A stretch of 64,000 nt of DNA from Branchiostoma floridae (GCF_000003815.2 NC_049993.1:7811762-7875761), one strand, 5' to 3'; shown: positions 56,401-64,000, counted from the stretch's first letter. Made by a program: numbers and translations. Notes: generated by a model not told the origin, from the sequence alone.

Positions 56401-57765
56401 GTCCTGCTAAGTATTGGCCTTTTATTTATGGAACAAACAAAAGTTTTACCTACCAGCATTTTGACAGTCCTTCTTGTACCTTCCTCAGCGGGTAATGATC
56501 ACTGGTTGATTTAACCTCAGTTTACCAAACTGATGAAGCTTTTCATAGGTAGCTTAAGATCTCTCTTCTAATTCCCTTGCCTTTCTAGTCACAAAAATAT
56601 TGCCCTTCAAATAAAAGCATTTTTAGATCCGTCCAAATCATTGGCCCATTCGTCACACTTAAGTGATAGAATAGGCATGACATCGCATGTATGCCTCTCC
56701 TTGGTGCTGAAAGGAATAGCCATTAGGTTATTTTTTGCAGAAGCCTAAAAAACAGTACAATGGCCATCCCCTAGGATATGGCAAAATATAATGTTTGTGT
56801 TTTAAATTTGTCACTGCTTGCCTTTTTGACCAAGCACTCCTAGTTAATATATATGTATATTCATCTCTTTCAGGGAATTTTTGTAACCAAAATCCTACCT
56901 GGAGGGCCAGCTGACGGCAAGTTGTCACCAGGGGACAAGATATTACAGGTATCTTAGACTTACGTACAAAACACATTGATGATTCTCATGGTAAAACCTC
57001 AGATTGCTTTTTGATCCAAAGAAAATTCCACCTGAATATTTTGTCACACCTAGTGCTTAACTTATGTGAATATGCACATTTTGCATCTTCCTATATTTTG
57101 AGAACACCATACACACAATATGATATGCTAGTACTCCTTACATGTATGTCTCAACATACTTGTGCATGATTGTGACATATATTCAGCTTGATATTGCCAT
57201 CTTGACAGTTTTCTATCTTTGGTTTGATATAATTTACATGTACTTGTGTACTTTGTAGTGGAACAATGACACAATAGCAACAACCATAGATTTGATTATC
57301 TGGCCAAGTAGCAGATACCCTGTGTACTTGATCACATAATGTAGCAAGTGGCAGGACAGAGCTGGAGGGGCTGGTCACCATATGTATGAACATATTTGAA
57401 TAAGAATAAACACAATAACAGTTCCTGAAGGGAAATAGTATACATTTGCTTGCAAATGTTACCTTCCTAGTTAACACTTTGTTTCCTCCTAGCCTGTTCC
57501 ACGTTAAGACCATGTCTTCTTTTGAAAAATATGCATTTGTTTTATTGCATCTTTTTCTTGAAACATGTTCTTAGGGCCTGAAATACACAGTGAAACAAAA
57601 CAAAACATGTATACGAGTCTACGACTGTACATTGTACTTAACAAAATCTTCCCCTTGTGTGTTCAGGTGGAGCAGTATGACTTCACGCAGGTGGAGCATG
57701 ACCAGGCTGTGATGCTGCTGAGAGCCATGCCGAGATCAGTCACCCTCGTCATCGAGAGAAGATAG
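32461..57765 (+). CDS. LRRC7/ERBIN: LAP-family scaffold (ERBIN/LRRC7 densin-type): LRRs plus C-terminal PDZ, complete from first LRR exon
   Basis: 24 coding exons in phase (total 4260 nt, 1419 aa): 32461-32625, 34895-35012, 35475-35553, 36311-36400, 37033-37089, 37622-37685, 38482-38556, 38805-38949, 39130-39202, 39348-39393, 39948-40031, 40496-40611, 41151-41320, 48364-48476, 48962-49216, 50299-50400, 51134-51262, 52297-53263, 53638-53773, 54020-54882, 55421-55566, 56097-56189, 56874-56948, 57667-57765. Residues about 15-427 are some 16 LRRs (for example [19 protein letters not shown]); the LRR-flanking [14 protein letters not shown] follows; 428-1331 are low-complexity and proline/serine-rich ([11 protein letters not shown]); 1332-1419 are a PDZ domain with [11 protein letters not shown]. 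The N-terminal SCFC matches the palmitoylated CxC of Erbin. Known relatives sit at basolateral membranes or postsynaptic densities, binding receptor and catenin C-termini. Start is ATG 32461 (or 32464); a further upstream exon is possible. Length resembles ERBIN (about 1412 aa). The protein stops at TLVIERR, right after the last PDZ strand. Confidence 0.94.
32788..32990 (+). repeat. Dispersed repeat family A, copy 4 (partial)
   Basis: AGCATTACTCAAGAAGTGATGGATGGATT, GGTACTGCAGCAGAAG and GCTGTGGTCATGAGTTTTGAGTGG correspond to family A. It lies between two copies of a TTTCTTACCA..CATAGGGAGC block (about 32632 and 33069). Confidence 0.5.
34689..34830. repeat. Degenerate TTGA/GAGT tetranucleotide tract
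   Basis: TTGATTGATTGATTAATCGA passes into GAGTGAGTGAGT and AATGAATGAATG. Simple-sequence decay in the intron before the second LRR exon. Confidence 0.8.
35582..35941. mobile_element. hAT-like MITE with GTGCACCC-rich arms
   Basis: Begins CAGGGCTTGAAATAC and ends GAATTTCGAGCCCTG; GGTGCACC motifs lie in both arms. AGAAT is directly repeated outside, only 5 bp rather than the 8 bp expected of hAT, so the family call is tentative. No ORF. It starts 28 bp after a LAP donor site. Confidence 0.65.
37255..37515 (+). mobile_element. tRNA-derived SINE, copy 2
   Basis: The head TCAGAGTGTTCGCCTTGCATTC and GGTTTTGAGTTTGATCCC (B-box-like, 37304-37321) look tRNA-derived. The body shares ATGGTACATGCTGCTTTCTT, CACTACCAGCAGACTAGCC and CCTGCTGTAGTGG with the copies at 32080 and 39616. 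Confidence 0.7.
37880..38241. mobile_element. PIF/Harbinger-like MITE, 362 bp, TTA target duplication
   Basis: Terminal inverted repeats of over 30 bp begin GGCCACACCAATTTAATTTC and end GAAATTAAATTGGTGTGGCC. The 3-bp TTA is duplicated outside (37877-37879 and 38242-38244), the hallmark of PIF/Harbinger. The TIRs are almost identical, so insertion was recent. The interior is AT-rich with no ORF. Confidence 0.85.
39616..39925 (+). mobile_element. tRNA-derived SINE, copy 3
   Basis: AGGGTGTTTGCCTTGCTTTC and GGTTGTGAGTTTGGCCCC (B-box-like) form the head; ATGGTACATGTTCTTTTTCT, ATTACCAGCTGACTAGCCCC, TGTGTGGCTCAGGGCTTTAG and GAAACAGAGACAGG form the body. It ends about 23 bp before a LAP exon, inside the polypyrimidine/branch-point zone. 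Confidence 0.7.
42440..42700 (+). promoter_or_regulatory. Promoter-like block: two CArG boxes, three CCAAT boxes, donor site
   Basis: CCATATATGG occurs at 42446-42455 and 42482-42491, perfect SRF-type CArG boxes in a CpG-rich setting. CCAAT boxes follow at 42568-42572, 42605-42609 (reverse) and 42626-42630, then a TACATATATG AT-box near 42663 and a consensus donor TTAAAA|GTAAGTG at 42696/42697. It could be an internal promoter or the promoter of a mobile element. Confidence 0.4.
43606..46881 (+). CDS. Intact CR1/Jockey-superfamily LINE polyprotein: PHD finger, endonuclease, reverse transcriptase
   Basis: A single uninterrupted 1091-codon ORF. Residues 40-89 form a C4-H-C3 PHD finger (C40, C43, C56, C59, H64, C67, C86, C89; CGIC..CETC..WFHASC..WRCVIC). 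Residues about 145-365 form an APE-type endonuclease with [10 protein letters not shown] (284 onward) and the catalytic SDHS (355-358). The reverse transcriptase spans about 590-870 with [31 protein letters not shown] and the catalytic FADD (817-820). The C-terminal region ends in a RRAARF..Y-type thumb/tail. Translation probably starts at Met30 (43693), since residues 1-29 are hydrophobic and precede the finger. The 3' tail TATCGGAAGAAGAAAG near 46966 resembles CR1-type ends. No stop or frameshift, so young or under selection. It lies in sense in a LAP intron. Confidence 0.96.
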   Translation: MAPPSHTGDSYLLSLRTFSFVFIALLIISMSSNDSSSAPCGICDLPVTWSDRGVECETCGTWFHASCQHIGSDTYLDITLDTTWRCVICANDNYSSTLFDLHGVEQEYSRNLSSSSLPESESGFKPLHSSTPTRNSQLGRQQNRPLRLLNVNFQSASGKPAEIANMLHSTKPDVVFGTETWLNPDIKTTEFFPDGFNVFRKDRIDKSGGGVLIAVRDHLQCTEVPELDPGGEILWLKLLTRNQRPLYLCVFYRPSSSDKAALEKLDTALRRASAMKNAQLIIVGDFNFPSWNWQAMTLKPNPAYTALHQQFVDLLYDTGLDQIVQEPTRGENTLDLVLTNSPSLIPRVEVIPGISDHSIVYFEYKIKPDVLKNASRPIPLYGRANWEAMKQDMETLQQDFTNSEDTSTEELWQKFKLALKGSMDKHIPTKKPRQKESLPWLTPDIRRLIRKRDRLYRKMKKSGNLDMRREVKKLSREIRKQMRRSYWRYTEHLFSPTSSEESPRSSQKRFWTYVKHQRSTTTGVPALKSNGKLITDPKQKAELLNNQFYTAFSEGTAYTASEFKDRCSMPDSRDDFPSMDDITISTKGIEKLLARLNPTKAAGPDGITPRVLKELATELSPILTTIYKSSLHTGQVPKDWKEALVTPVFKKGEHYKASNYRPISLTSVPAKILEHVLVSAIMHHLESNSILSTQQHGFRKHRSCETQLLEFVEEASSAMESGVATDVIIMDFQKAFDRVNHSLLVHKLDHYGIRGHTNSWIANFLSDRKQAVVVNGSQSSYVDVRSGVPQGTVLGPCLFLTYINDLPQRISSPSRLFADDTAVYRMITCPEDTSKLQEDLDKLEVWESEWDMAFHPDKCSQLPLTRARKPLNAHSSYQLHNHTLERVPTAKYLGLTLQTDLSWGTHIENTYSKANRMLGFLRRNLRVCSSKTKELAYKALVRPVVEYASSVWDPHTSRDISKLEKIQRRAARFVQNRHRNTSSVSDMLNQLQWASLQDRRRHTRLAMMYKIVHNLASVRCVALKPLPYNNVYRSRRGHNQQLQHIPCRTNYRLNSFFPRTIREWNTLPKDIIESPSLTTFTSKLTRTPSSI
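46882..46966 (+). mobile_element. LINE 3' UTR (short)
   Basis: The 85 bases after the LINE stop end in TTGGACAATATCGGAAGAAG, typical of short CR1-like 3' ends with a GAA-rich terminus. The exact end is uncertain by some bases. Confidence 0.5.
48756..48900. mobile_element. Short MITE with AGCCTGGGTACC TIRs
   Basis: Begins AGCCTGGGTACCATCCGATT and ends AATCGGACGGTACCCAGGCT; GATTTCTAC and GTAGAAATC also pair, giving arms of about 26 bp in a 145-bp element. The internal GGGCTCC/GGAGCC motifs pair as well. The target duplication is unclear. It ends 61 bp before a LAP exon. Confidence 0.65.
49735..50260. repeat. Local duplication carrying two CTCF-like motifs
   Basis: The block AAGCCTCCTTATCCATTCTACC..ACTTAGTAC..GAGCTGTAATGC..CACCAGTAGGTGGCGCTGCAG (about 49795-49884) recurs as CCTTCCTTATCCTCCTACC..GAGCTGTAACGC..CACCACTAGGTGGCACTGCAG (about 50165-50255), offset 371 bp. 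The CCAC(C)A(C/G)TAGGTGGC(G/A)CTGCAG core resembles the CTCF site. The second copy lies 44 bp before the LAP exon at 50299. Confidence 0.6.
50866..51126 (+). repeat. Two upstream copies of the LAP exon-17 acceptor edge
   Basis: The real exon junction TTAACAG|GACGCAGCCTTCC (51127 onward) is preceded by copies at 51006 (TTAACAG|GATGCAGCCTTCC) and 50870 (TTAACGG GAAGCAGCTTTCC), period 121-136 bp. Each continues as CAAAATCTGAAC. The 51006 copy keeps the AG and reads [17 protein letters not shown] then stop; the 50870 copy has lost it. Confidence 0.85.
51263..51425. repeat. Dispersed repeat family B, copy 3
   Basis: GTTTGTTTGTTTTATTAGGA, TCCCCATTTAGTGATACC, TTCTTCCTGGAGTCCGAAAC and AACAAAATCAACTGA match 870-1110. 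It starts at the donor of LAP exon 51134-51262: the donor GT belongs to the GTTTGTTT head. Confidence 0.65.
51877..51957 (+). pseudogene. Duplicated LAP exon edge with in-frame stop (poison or alternative terminal exon)
   Basis: CAG|GTAATTTCAGCAGCT and the following 40 bases nearly repeat the start of the real exon at 52297. In phase 0 it reads [17 protein letters not shown] and then HNYIIEEPQ and TAG at 51955-51957, where the real exon continues [10 protein letters not shown]. The acceptor and frame are preserved. Confidence 0.8.
52126..52257 (+). repeat. Dispersed repeat family A, copy 5
   Basis: TATGTCTGTGTGCGTTGC, GTCAGCATATCCCTAGAACT and GGATGGATTGTAATGATATT match family A. It is inserted between the duplicated exon copy at 51877 and the real exon at 52297. 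Confidence 0.6.
53831..53890. repeat. (GA)n purine tract
   Basis: GAGAGA with GGGA interruptions over about 60 bp in the intron before LAP exon 54020. Confidence 0.9.
55598..55857. repeat. Dispersed repeat family C, copy 3, with inverted ends
   Basis: The left part AGCAGTTACTCAAGCAACTG then ATGATTTTGGAAATGGTCAG is roughly mirrored at the right by AACTGTTTCCATAACCCTAT and CAGTCGCTTGAGTAATTGC. The element is therefore about 260 bp with imperfect TIRs, and the copies at 23361 and 28283 are fragments of it. Confidence 0.6.
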
Positions 57766-58990
57766 AGAAAAAACCCTGCAGTTAACTTTTAAATGTGGAA
57801 ATTGCCAAACTGCAGTAGTATGAGATACTCATAGCTGGGGCTGTGTACCTAAACAAAATTCAGGTGGCATGTAGGTCTAGATCTGTACCTAAACAGTTTT
57901 ACAGGTGTGTACCAAAACAAAATTCAGGTACAGGTACACTTGGCACGTAGGTTTGCATCTGTACCTAAACAGTTTTACAGGTACAGGTACAAGTACAGGT
58001 ACAGTTATAGGCGAGGCACACAGCCCTATATATTCATGGCACAGTTCTTGGAACATGTTTGGGGTGGTCTCAGAGGTATGCACATTATGAATTCCAAGCG
58101 TTTCCTATTTGTGTTGGACATGTCTTTAAGTAAACTTTAGGCACAAAATGCACATGTAGTAGCAAACACATTCAACATACAAACTCGTGAGACTATCCCT
58201 AACATTTGTGTCAGGCTTATCAGAGTTTTCAGTTCTGCAATGCTTGCTTAACCTTATGCAATCTAAGGGTGTTGTATGGTGCTCTTTTTTACATTTCAGT
58301 GCAACAATTTGACTTCTGTGATGGTTTATTAAGGACTCAGATCCCTCCTTATACCTACCTCATCTGCCAACTGCTCTGTTTATTTGACTTCTGTGAGGTG
58401 AAATGCAATACAGAGTTTTATTAGTCAAACATCCATCTTCAAAAATGTTGTGGTCTTCCCTCTTCTTACATTTTAAAGCTTGCCAGTATTAGTTACAGTA
58501 CTATTTACTTCCTTATAGACCTGTGTCGACCCAAGCCCTTATAAAGAATGAAGAGACAGAAAACCAGTGAAGCTGGATTCTATTAAAACTGCATGTAATA
58601 AACACAGTGGCATGAAATCCAACAGCCAAATGATAAGATCATGGTGTGTCACTCACTATTTCTTCCAGGCAAAACGAGCACAAGCCAAAACAACTTGCCA
58701 ACAAACTCTCTCTGTGCCAATAACATTTATTCTAAAGATGATTGTATAATGAAATTGCATGTTGTAGATTTGCTATACCACAGTATCAATACTAAAGGCC
58801 AGCTCCTAAAGTGACAAAACATTATTTAAGAAGTACTCATTTTAGTATTTGTGCAGTAACTGTTGTTTGAGGAAATATTGTGAAATAGAAAAGAAAGGCA
58901 CCGCCCCTACCCATATCCCCTTGGTGCCATCAACATAGGCCATACGTACCCAGGCCATGTTCTTTCAGTCTACAAAATTTTGCAATAAAG
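57766..58990 (+). other. LAP gene 3' UTR (inferred) with TACCTAAACA tandem repeats
   Basis: After the stop the sequence is AT-rich. 57840-58015 hold two to three units of CTGTACCTAAACA(G/A)(T/A)TTT.ACAGGTACAGGTAC. AATAAA at 58984-58989, just before the second gap, is a candidate cleavage signal. No coding potential is seen. Confidence 0.45.
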
Positions 58991-60966
58991 AAAACGGCAA
59001 TTTTCACNNNNNNNNNNNNNNNNNNNNNNNNNNNNNNNNNNNNNNNNNNNNNNNNNNNNNNNNNNNNNNNNNNNNNNNNNNNNNNNNNNNNNNNNNNNNN
59101 NNNNNNNATCTGACTTATCATTCCTTTACCTAATGAGATTTAGTTAGGCCAGACGTGATGTAAATAATATATCTAAAAAAGGGTGATCAAAAATCAACAA
59201 ATTGATGTACCAGTTACTGTAGTAGTTTCAATGTAGATGAAATATTTGTTCCACATATGGGTGTTAACAACTCCTGATGCTAGCAATTGTTATACCCTAT
59301 CTTAGAATAGACTCTGAGTTTTACTGTGTTGTACTATTGTATTTATGGGGAACTTTCTGGACCTAGTGTGTATATTTAGAAAGATGCTGAAGAGATGAAA
59401 ATTTGTGAGATAAGCAGAACATGAAATGATATTTTAACCATTTGCCTGCTGACTTCTGCTGTAAAGAATGCAATTCTGGGATCATAGATGAGCCCTAGCA
59501 GGGAGATGGTTAATAGATGCGTGAGAGGGTGGGTGTCATACTCCATGTTCAAATGAAACTGTATATGTAGATGTTGACTGTGATTGTTCTTTGAGTTGTA
59601 CAAAATCTTTTCATTGTGTTACAATTAGTCAGATAGGACTGGGCCAAAGGCTGCTCAAAGTATTACATTTTGATGGGTTCAAATATTTAATGCAAGATTT
59701 TGATAAGAAACAAGATGTATGTATCGACGGGCTCTGCACAAGGACTCAAGGAGGGGTTGTGAATAATTTACTGTATTATGTTGTCATCCACTGTTGCATT
59801 AAGGGTGGTGTTTAAGAAGGAACTGCCTATCCCAATACATGCATACGATGTATGTATGAATGTGACTGATGAAACAAGGCAAATATGTATATGTATGTAC
59901 TATACATGTTTGTTTCTTTTATTCTAAGTTGTATATATTTTTTGTGACCCAACTCAACTGTGTCTAATGCAGCTATTTGTCCAGTTTTATGGATTTTATT
60001 CTAGTTTCCCTGATGTATGGTGCACAGATATGGTTCTTGCATGCATATGGCTTTTAGTTCCTGAGGTCAACCTAGCATGTCACTACAAATACATCTGTAC
60101 ATGTACAGCTTTCATAACTTTTTCTTGGCAATCACTACTTCTCTACCTTCATGTGTGTTAATGTGTTCTTTTTCAAAAACCAATGTTTACTTTTCTATGT
60201 GAAGTGCAAGCAATTTCTGTTGGAAGTGTTTTTAAATGCTTTTTGTCAGGAAAGTTTGTCTGCTAGACAATGACATTAGGCAATCATGGATGCACAACCC
60301 TGTTTTGAGGTGTTTTACTGAATGATATTGTAACCAGCAATATAGATTGGCCTATAGAATGTTACTTTTAAAGACAGCACAATAATTGTTAAAAAATACA
60401 GCTTCTTTTCTTAAGATGTATTGAAGAATGTTGACAGCTGCAATGCCATTTCTTGCAAAGTAAAGACAGAACGTGCGAACATGTGGTGTTTGGGGAAAAA
60501 GATTTTACACAATTTGTTATTCAATATTGTAACAATGCTACAGTCCAATAGTCCAATCACAGTTACTGGGTAGTCATGGATTTTGGTGACATATGTTCAT
60601 CAGTCTGTTGATTTACATATTCAATTAAACTTTTACCACTTACGATTGATGTTGTCGTGTTCTATTTGCATGTTTCTGATACAAAATATCAGACCACCAA
60701 TCAAGAAAGGTATCTGTTCACAGAAGTGTATTTAATTTCAGGGGCTATGTATGGGGGTCGAATACATATACAACAATTTTGTGGATAACATTGAAGTCTA
60801 CATTTATAACGTGTGTAAACCCAATTCAACGGTCTAACAAACAGCTCTCATTGCATCGCAGCCAAACTACTTGAAAATACAGTTCAGTGTATGGTAGTGC
60901 CTACTACAATGTAGCACATGTGCCATGATGGAACAACCGAAATATTGCAGTTTCGGAACATCATTT
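58991..60966. other. Convergent intergenic region with 100-N gap
   Basis: Lies between the 3' ends of the LAP gene and TIMM29, with the gap at 59008-59107. AT-rich, no exon recognised; it may contain more LAP 3' UTR. Confidence 0.5.
59008..59107. other. Assembly gap (100 N)
   Basis: A placeholder-length gap in noncoding sequence downstream of the LAP gene. Confidence 0.98.
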
Positions 60967-62002
60967 CTAAAGACTAAATTCATCAGAGTTAACGTCAAAG
61001 TCTGCCATTTTCTGGTCCAACACGAGCCAGCGCCCACAGAAGCCTACATCAGCAACTCTCTCGTGGAAAGACAACCATTGCGGTTTCAGGTATTTGCACT
61101 GAGCGGCATACACATTGCAGTCCTTGTGGAAGTCTCCAGTCCACACTATGGAAACCACTCCCAGGGTCGTGTACCGCAGCGTTCCATCATTCATGTGGCC
61201 AATGAGAGACTGTACGTGACTGTCCGATGTTGGATTCCTTATCGCATTGCTCAACTGGAGAAGATCGTTGGAGGAATGAAGTAGAGCCTGCTGGAAGGAC
61301 TGGTATGAAGGGTTAGTCTTGTACGCGTACAAGGCTCCTGTTATTCCTGCCAGTAGGAACGATGATCTGACAGGATGTTTTCTCATGTCCTTCCCTGCTT
61401 CCACAATCACATCGCCATAGTCACTCAGGAGTGTCTTGGCCCAGAGACCTGAAATAACAGATGGGATAACAAACTTCATTATACATCTAAGAATACATCT
61501 ACCACAAGTTGGTGCAGCCGGGGTTAGTTTAATTTGATTTGAATTTGAGACATACTAAATTTGGGCCATCTAGCGATTCAGTTCAAAACTGACATGTTGC
61601 AAACATACATCAAAGGTATTACAATTTTGAGATTACGGCCTCATAATACATCACAACATTAACCTGCACTCATCATATGTCATGTAATATACTAGTAGGT
61701 AATGTTATCGTGATTCTCGTCCGTACAGTGCTGTAACTATCAGCTTGTCTTCAACTTCATGCTGCTATAGGATACCAAAGACTTTGAAAGAGGGAGGGAG
61801 GGGTGGTGAAACATGGGCTAATCTGGACATGTGAACACTGGACGATAAAACTAAACGTTCAAGTGAAGACATGGTAACTTGATTAGACTGTCTTACCAAC
61901 ACGTTCCAGTCTGCCGCCCTTTAATCTGTCTATAAACCGTAAAACGGACACGGGAGTTCGGAGTTTCATCAGAAACAGCGCCATGACGGGCACGTTTGTC
62001 AT
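60967..62002 (-). CDS. TIMM29: TIMM29, TIM22-complex subunit of mitochondrial inner membrane
   Basis: Two exons on the minus strand: 62002-61897 (35 codons plus G) and 61448-60967 (stop TAG at 60969-60967), joined in phase 1 through a 448-bp GT-AG intron; 195 aa. Family hallmarks: LLSDYGDVIVEAGKDMRKHP, the membrane-helix region FLLAGITGALYAY, LRYTTLGVVSIVW, YAAQCKYLKPQW, VADVGFCGRW and the acidic DFDVNSDEF. In human cells TIMM29 stabilises the TIM22 translocase, which inserts carrier proteins into the inner membrane. The protein ends just after DSDEF-type residues and lacks the roughly 60-aa C-terminal tail of the human protein (260 aa). ATG 62002 is the first; an in-frame second ATG is at 61984. 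It is divergent with the YIPF gene, 291 bp apart. Confidence 0.93.
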
Positions 62003-62293
62003 TGACCTCCGACCTTCAAGGTAGGTCTGACCAGCCACACTATGATATTAGGGAGAGCAAAACTATGATAGCTTCATCACAAATCATTAGACACCTTGAA
62101 ATAATTATACATTCTACATGTATGAGGTGTTAAATATATGACATATTTTGTCGAACTTTTGTCAGGAATTAATCGATATTTTTATGAAAAATCTAATAGA
62201 TAGATACCAGAAATACCACATTGAGGAATAGTACATCCCAAATCTCGTACTCAGGGCACTTTCGAACAATACCCTGTGTACGAGAAGGCGAAG
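62003..62293. promoter_or_regulatory. Bidirectional promoter between TIMM29 and YIPF1/2
   Basis: The 291 bp between the two divergent start codons must hold both core promoters. GCGAAGATGGCCGAC (62288-62302) overlaps the YIPF start and matches the YY1 AAGATGGC element. No strong TATA box is seen, as expected for divergent housekeeping genes. Confidence 0.65.
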
Positions 62294-63313
62294 ATGGCCG
62301 ACCCAGGAAGACAGACTGTTGTTGACGTGGCTTCACAGGTTGTAGTTTCGCTGTTTGAGCTTTTGGAAGTCTCAAACATGTGTCTTATGCTACTTAAAGC
62401 TTTTCTGATAGTTCATATCACGGATCTGAGTCGGTGACAAGGACATGTATGTCATATTTTGGCTAATAAATTTAGGTCAAAGTCGTTCCAAAAAACAGAC
62501 CCAAAAGAAGCCTCAAGCCAAATTGATGGCTTTTGACTACCTTTTTCATTTGATAGAGCCAGAGATACTATCTGAGTGTCTTGTGCTTATTTCATATCTT
62601 TCCTAAGTGAACCGAATTTGACAACACATCGAAATGAAAGGTGATAACTTTATGTGTTGAATGGTCATGTTTTATGACGTTAAACGTTATCAAGGGGAAA
62701 TGCATAATTGGTACATGTAATAGTAAATGTGATGTTTGGTGTAACAATGACCTTTTTTTTGTTTTCAGGAAAAAGGAGACCAGATATCATCTGATGACTT
62801 GCAGTTTCACGGTTGGTATCAGCGAAACTTGACTGGCAACAGAATGACTAGCTTTGTAAAAGTAGAATTATGAAAACTAGTATTTGGCATTTACAGATAT
62901 GTAATGTCACACATTTCACTGGTGCATATTATCATAGTATGCTAAAGTTTAAGTTCAAAATCATACTGTGTCTCACCCCTGGCCCACAGACAGTGTTTTG
63001 AGGTGACAATCTGATAATGTACAGGTGTACGTATGATTATGATGATGATCATATGTAACCTTATACATCATAATGTAATATATAATGATAAATTTGTCTT
63101 CTTCAACACCTACATTTGAACACACAGTTGTTCACACTGTGCACATGCATTAACTTGAAGTAAGACGTATATTAAGTGTTTTATACTGTACTGTCTGTAG
63201 ACTTCAGTGGTGCCACCCTGAGTGATGGGGGCGGGGGGTTGCCAGGCGACAGAACCAGCCGGATGTCCAGTGATGACGAACCTCTACTGGATGCAGACTC
63301 GGACCAAGCAGAG
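62294..63313 (+). CDS. YIPF1/YIPF2: YIPF1/YIPF2-type Golgi Yip1-domain protein, N-terminal exons (continues beyond window)
   Basis: Exons 62294-62338 (MADPGRQTVVDVASQ, phase 0), 62769-62811 (EKGDQISSDDLQFH, ends phase 1) and 63201-63313 (DFSGATLSD...DEPLLDADSDQAE, ends phase 0 at GTGAGG). The cytosolic N-terminal region matches the YIPF1/2 pattern of DDLQF(x)(D/E)F..AT followed by an acidic, serine-rich stretch ending near DSDK/DSDQ. The five-helix Yip1 domain must lie in exons to the right of the window. Yip1-family proteins bind Rab GTPases in the Golgi. The first donor (CAG|GTTGTA) is weak. Identity is supported by the short motif and by the TIMM29 neighbour; less sure than the other genes. 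Confidence 0.82.
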
Positions 63314-63437
63314 GTGAGGATTGTTCTATTCATTTTACACCTGTGGAGACTGTTAGGGACAGTTTGAGAATTTCTACCCGGGATGTTAATGGAATAGTAG
63401 TGCTAAGACAGTAAGACAGGTCATGGATAGAGCCATA

Positions 63438-63890
63438 TAGGGGATCCGCCAGCCAATCCCTGGGACATAAGTACATAAAGGCACAGAAAGACAGTGCCAA
63501 TAACTCACCTTTCTGACGTTACTGGCATACAAACTTACCCTCATATGAAAGCCCATCATCTCAGCTGTGATAAAATCCCACTGTCATTAGAAATCATACG
63601 GCATAATTTGCAGAAAAATACCCCCAAGCCCTACCACCCCCTCAAACGCCTAACCACCAAGGGAACAGGTCCTTACACAACAAGGAAATAGTCGCAACTT
63701 CATATCCCCTGATAACCACAAAAAGCTTTTTGGCCATAATCAGAAAGTAGAAACCCTCCCCAGTCACATTGACCTCAAAACTGCCAGAATTTCTACCCAT
63801 TTTTCCAAGAAAAAAAATCTTAAAGTTTCAGGCCCTGAACTACATTCGACCACCATCAATTTGCATGCTGGATCGCTGGCGGATCCCCTA
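63438..63890. mobile_element. Mariner-like MITE, 453 bp, TA target duplication
   Basis: Perfect terminal inverted repeats TAGGGGATCCGCCAGC and GCTGGCGGATCCCCTA, with TA duplicated outside (63436-63437, 63891-63892). No ORF. It lies in the third YIPF intron. Confidence 0.82.
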
Positions 63891-64000
63891 TACAAACAGT
63901 TTTGAGGATATATGTAGTAACAATGATGCATTCCATCAAGAAGAGTTTTTGTGGGAAAATGAAAAGAGGTGGAGTAGATGGGTCGGGGCGTCCTTGTTAA

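Noticed and set aside
57151-57513. 120-codon minus-strand frame in the last LAP intron
   Set aside because: AT-rich and without recognised similarity; a length this size is expected by chance.
1-64000. CRISPR array, operon or prokaryotic mobile element
   Set aside because: The repeats found are tandem or TIR-type without regular unique spacers, and all genes are spliced.

Overview
The window looks like a piece of an invertebrate chordate genome, most likely amphioxus (Branchiostoma). This is inferred from multi-exon genes with GT-AG introns, single-copy genes whose vertebrate relatives are duplicated, AT-rich introns full of short inverted-repeat transposons and SINEs, and an intact CR1/Jockey-type LINE. 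There are two 100-N assembly gaps (9070-9169 and 59008-59107). No CRISPR, operon or prokaryotic feature is present.

Layout from left to right. (1) 236-1969, plus: the last three coding exons of ABCD3/PMP70, a peroxisomal ABC half-transporter. (2) 5472-10911, plus: an SLC46-family major-facilitator transporter, with part of its middle lost in a gap. (3) 12366-17833, plus: a complete 10-exon beta-1,4-N-acetylgalactosaminyltransferase (B4GALNT1/GM2-synthase type, 550 aa). (4) 32461-57765, plus: a complete 24-exon LAP-family scaffold, the pro-orthologue of ERBIN/LRRC7 (about 1419 aa; leucine-rich repeats, long disordered linker, C-terminal PDZ). A CpG-rich, YY1-like first exon near 19448-19635 may belong to it. 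(5) 60967-62002, minus: TIMM29, a TIM22-complex subunit. (6) 62294 to beyond the window, plus: the first three exons of a YIPF1/YIPF2 Golgi membrane protein. TIMM29 and YIPF start 291 bp apart head to head, the arrangement I recall for human TIMM29/YIPF2 on 19p13.2. ABCD3, LRRC7 and YIPF1 all lie on human 1p, so the block looks like an unduplicated ancestor of a vertebrate paralogon.

The most unusual signal is inside the LAP gene. At four exons the splice-site edge of the exon has been locally duplicated into the adjacent intron. The first LRR exon edge is present as a tandem array of about 131-bp units (31740-32430). The exons at 51134 and 52297 each have upstream copies whose in-frame reading ends quickly in a stop, so they resemble poison or alternative terminal exons. 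The exon ending at 41320 has a downstream copy of its 3' edge. The 7-kb intron 41321-48363 holds a possible 6.1-kb TIR-bounded insertion, inside which sit a full-length 1091-codon LINE ORF with an N-terminal PHD finger and a promoter-like segment with two CArG boxes and three CCAAT boxes.

The rest is a dense repeat landscape: hAT-like, Harbinger-like and mariner-like MITEs with recognisable target-site duplications, a foldback element, a 5S-rRNA-derived SINE, tRNA-derived SINEs, several dispersed families that recur in different genes, and minisatellites.
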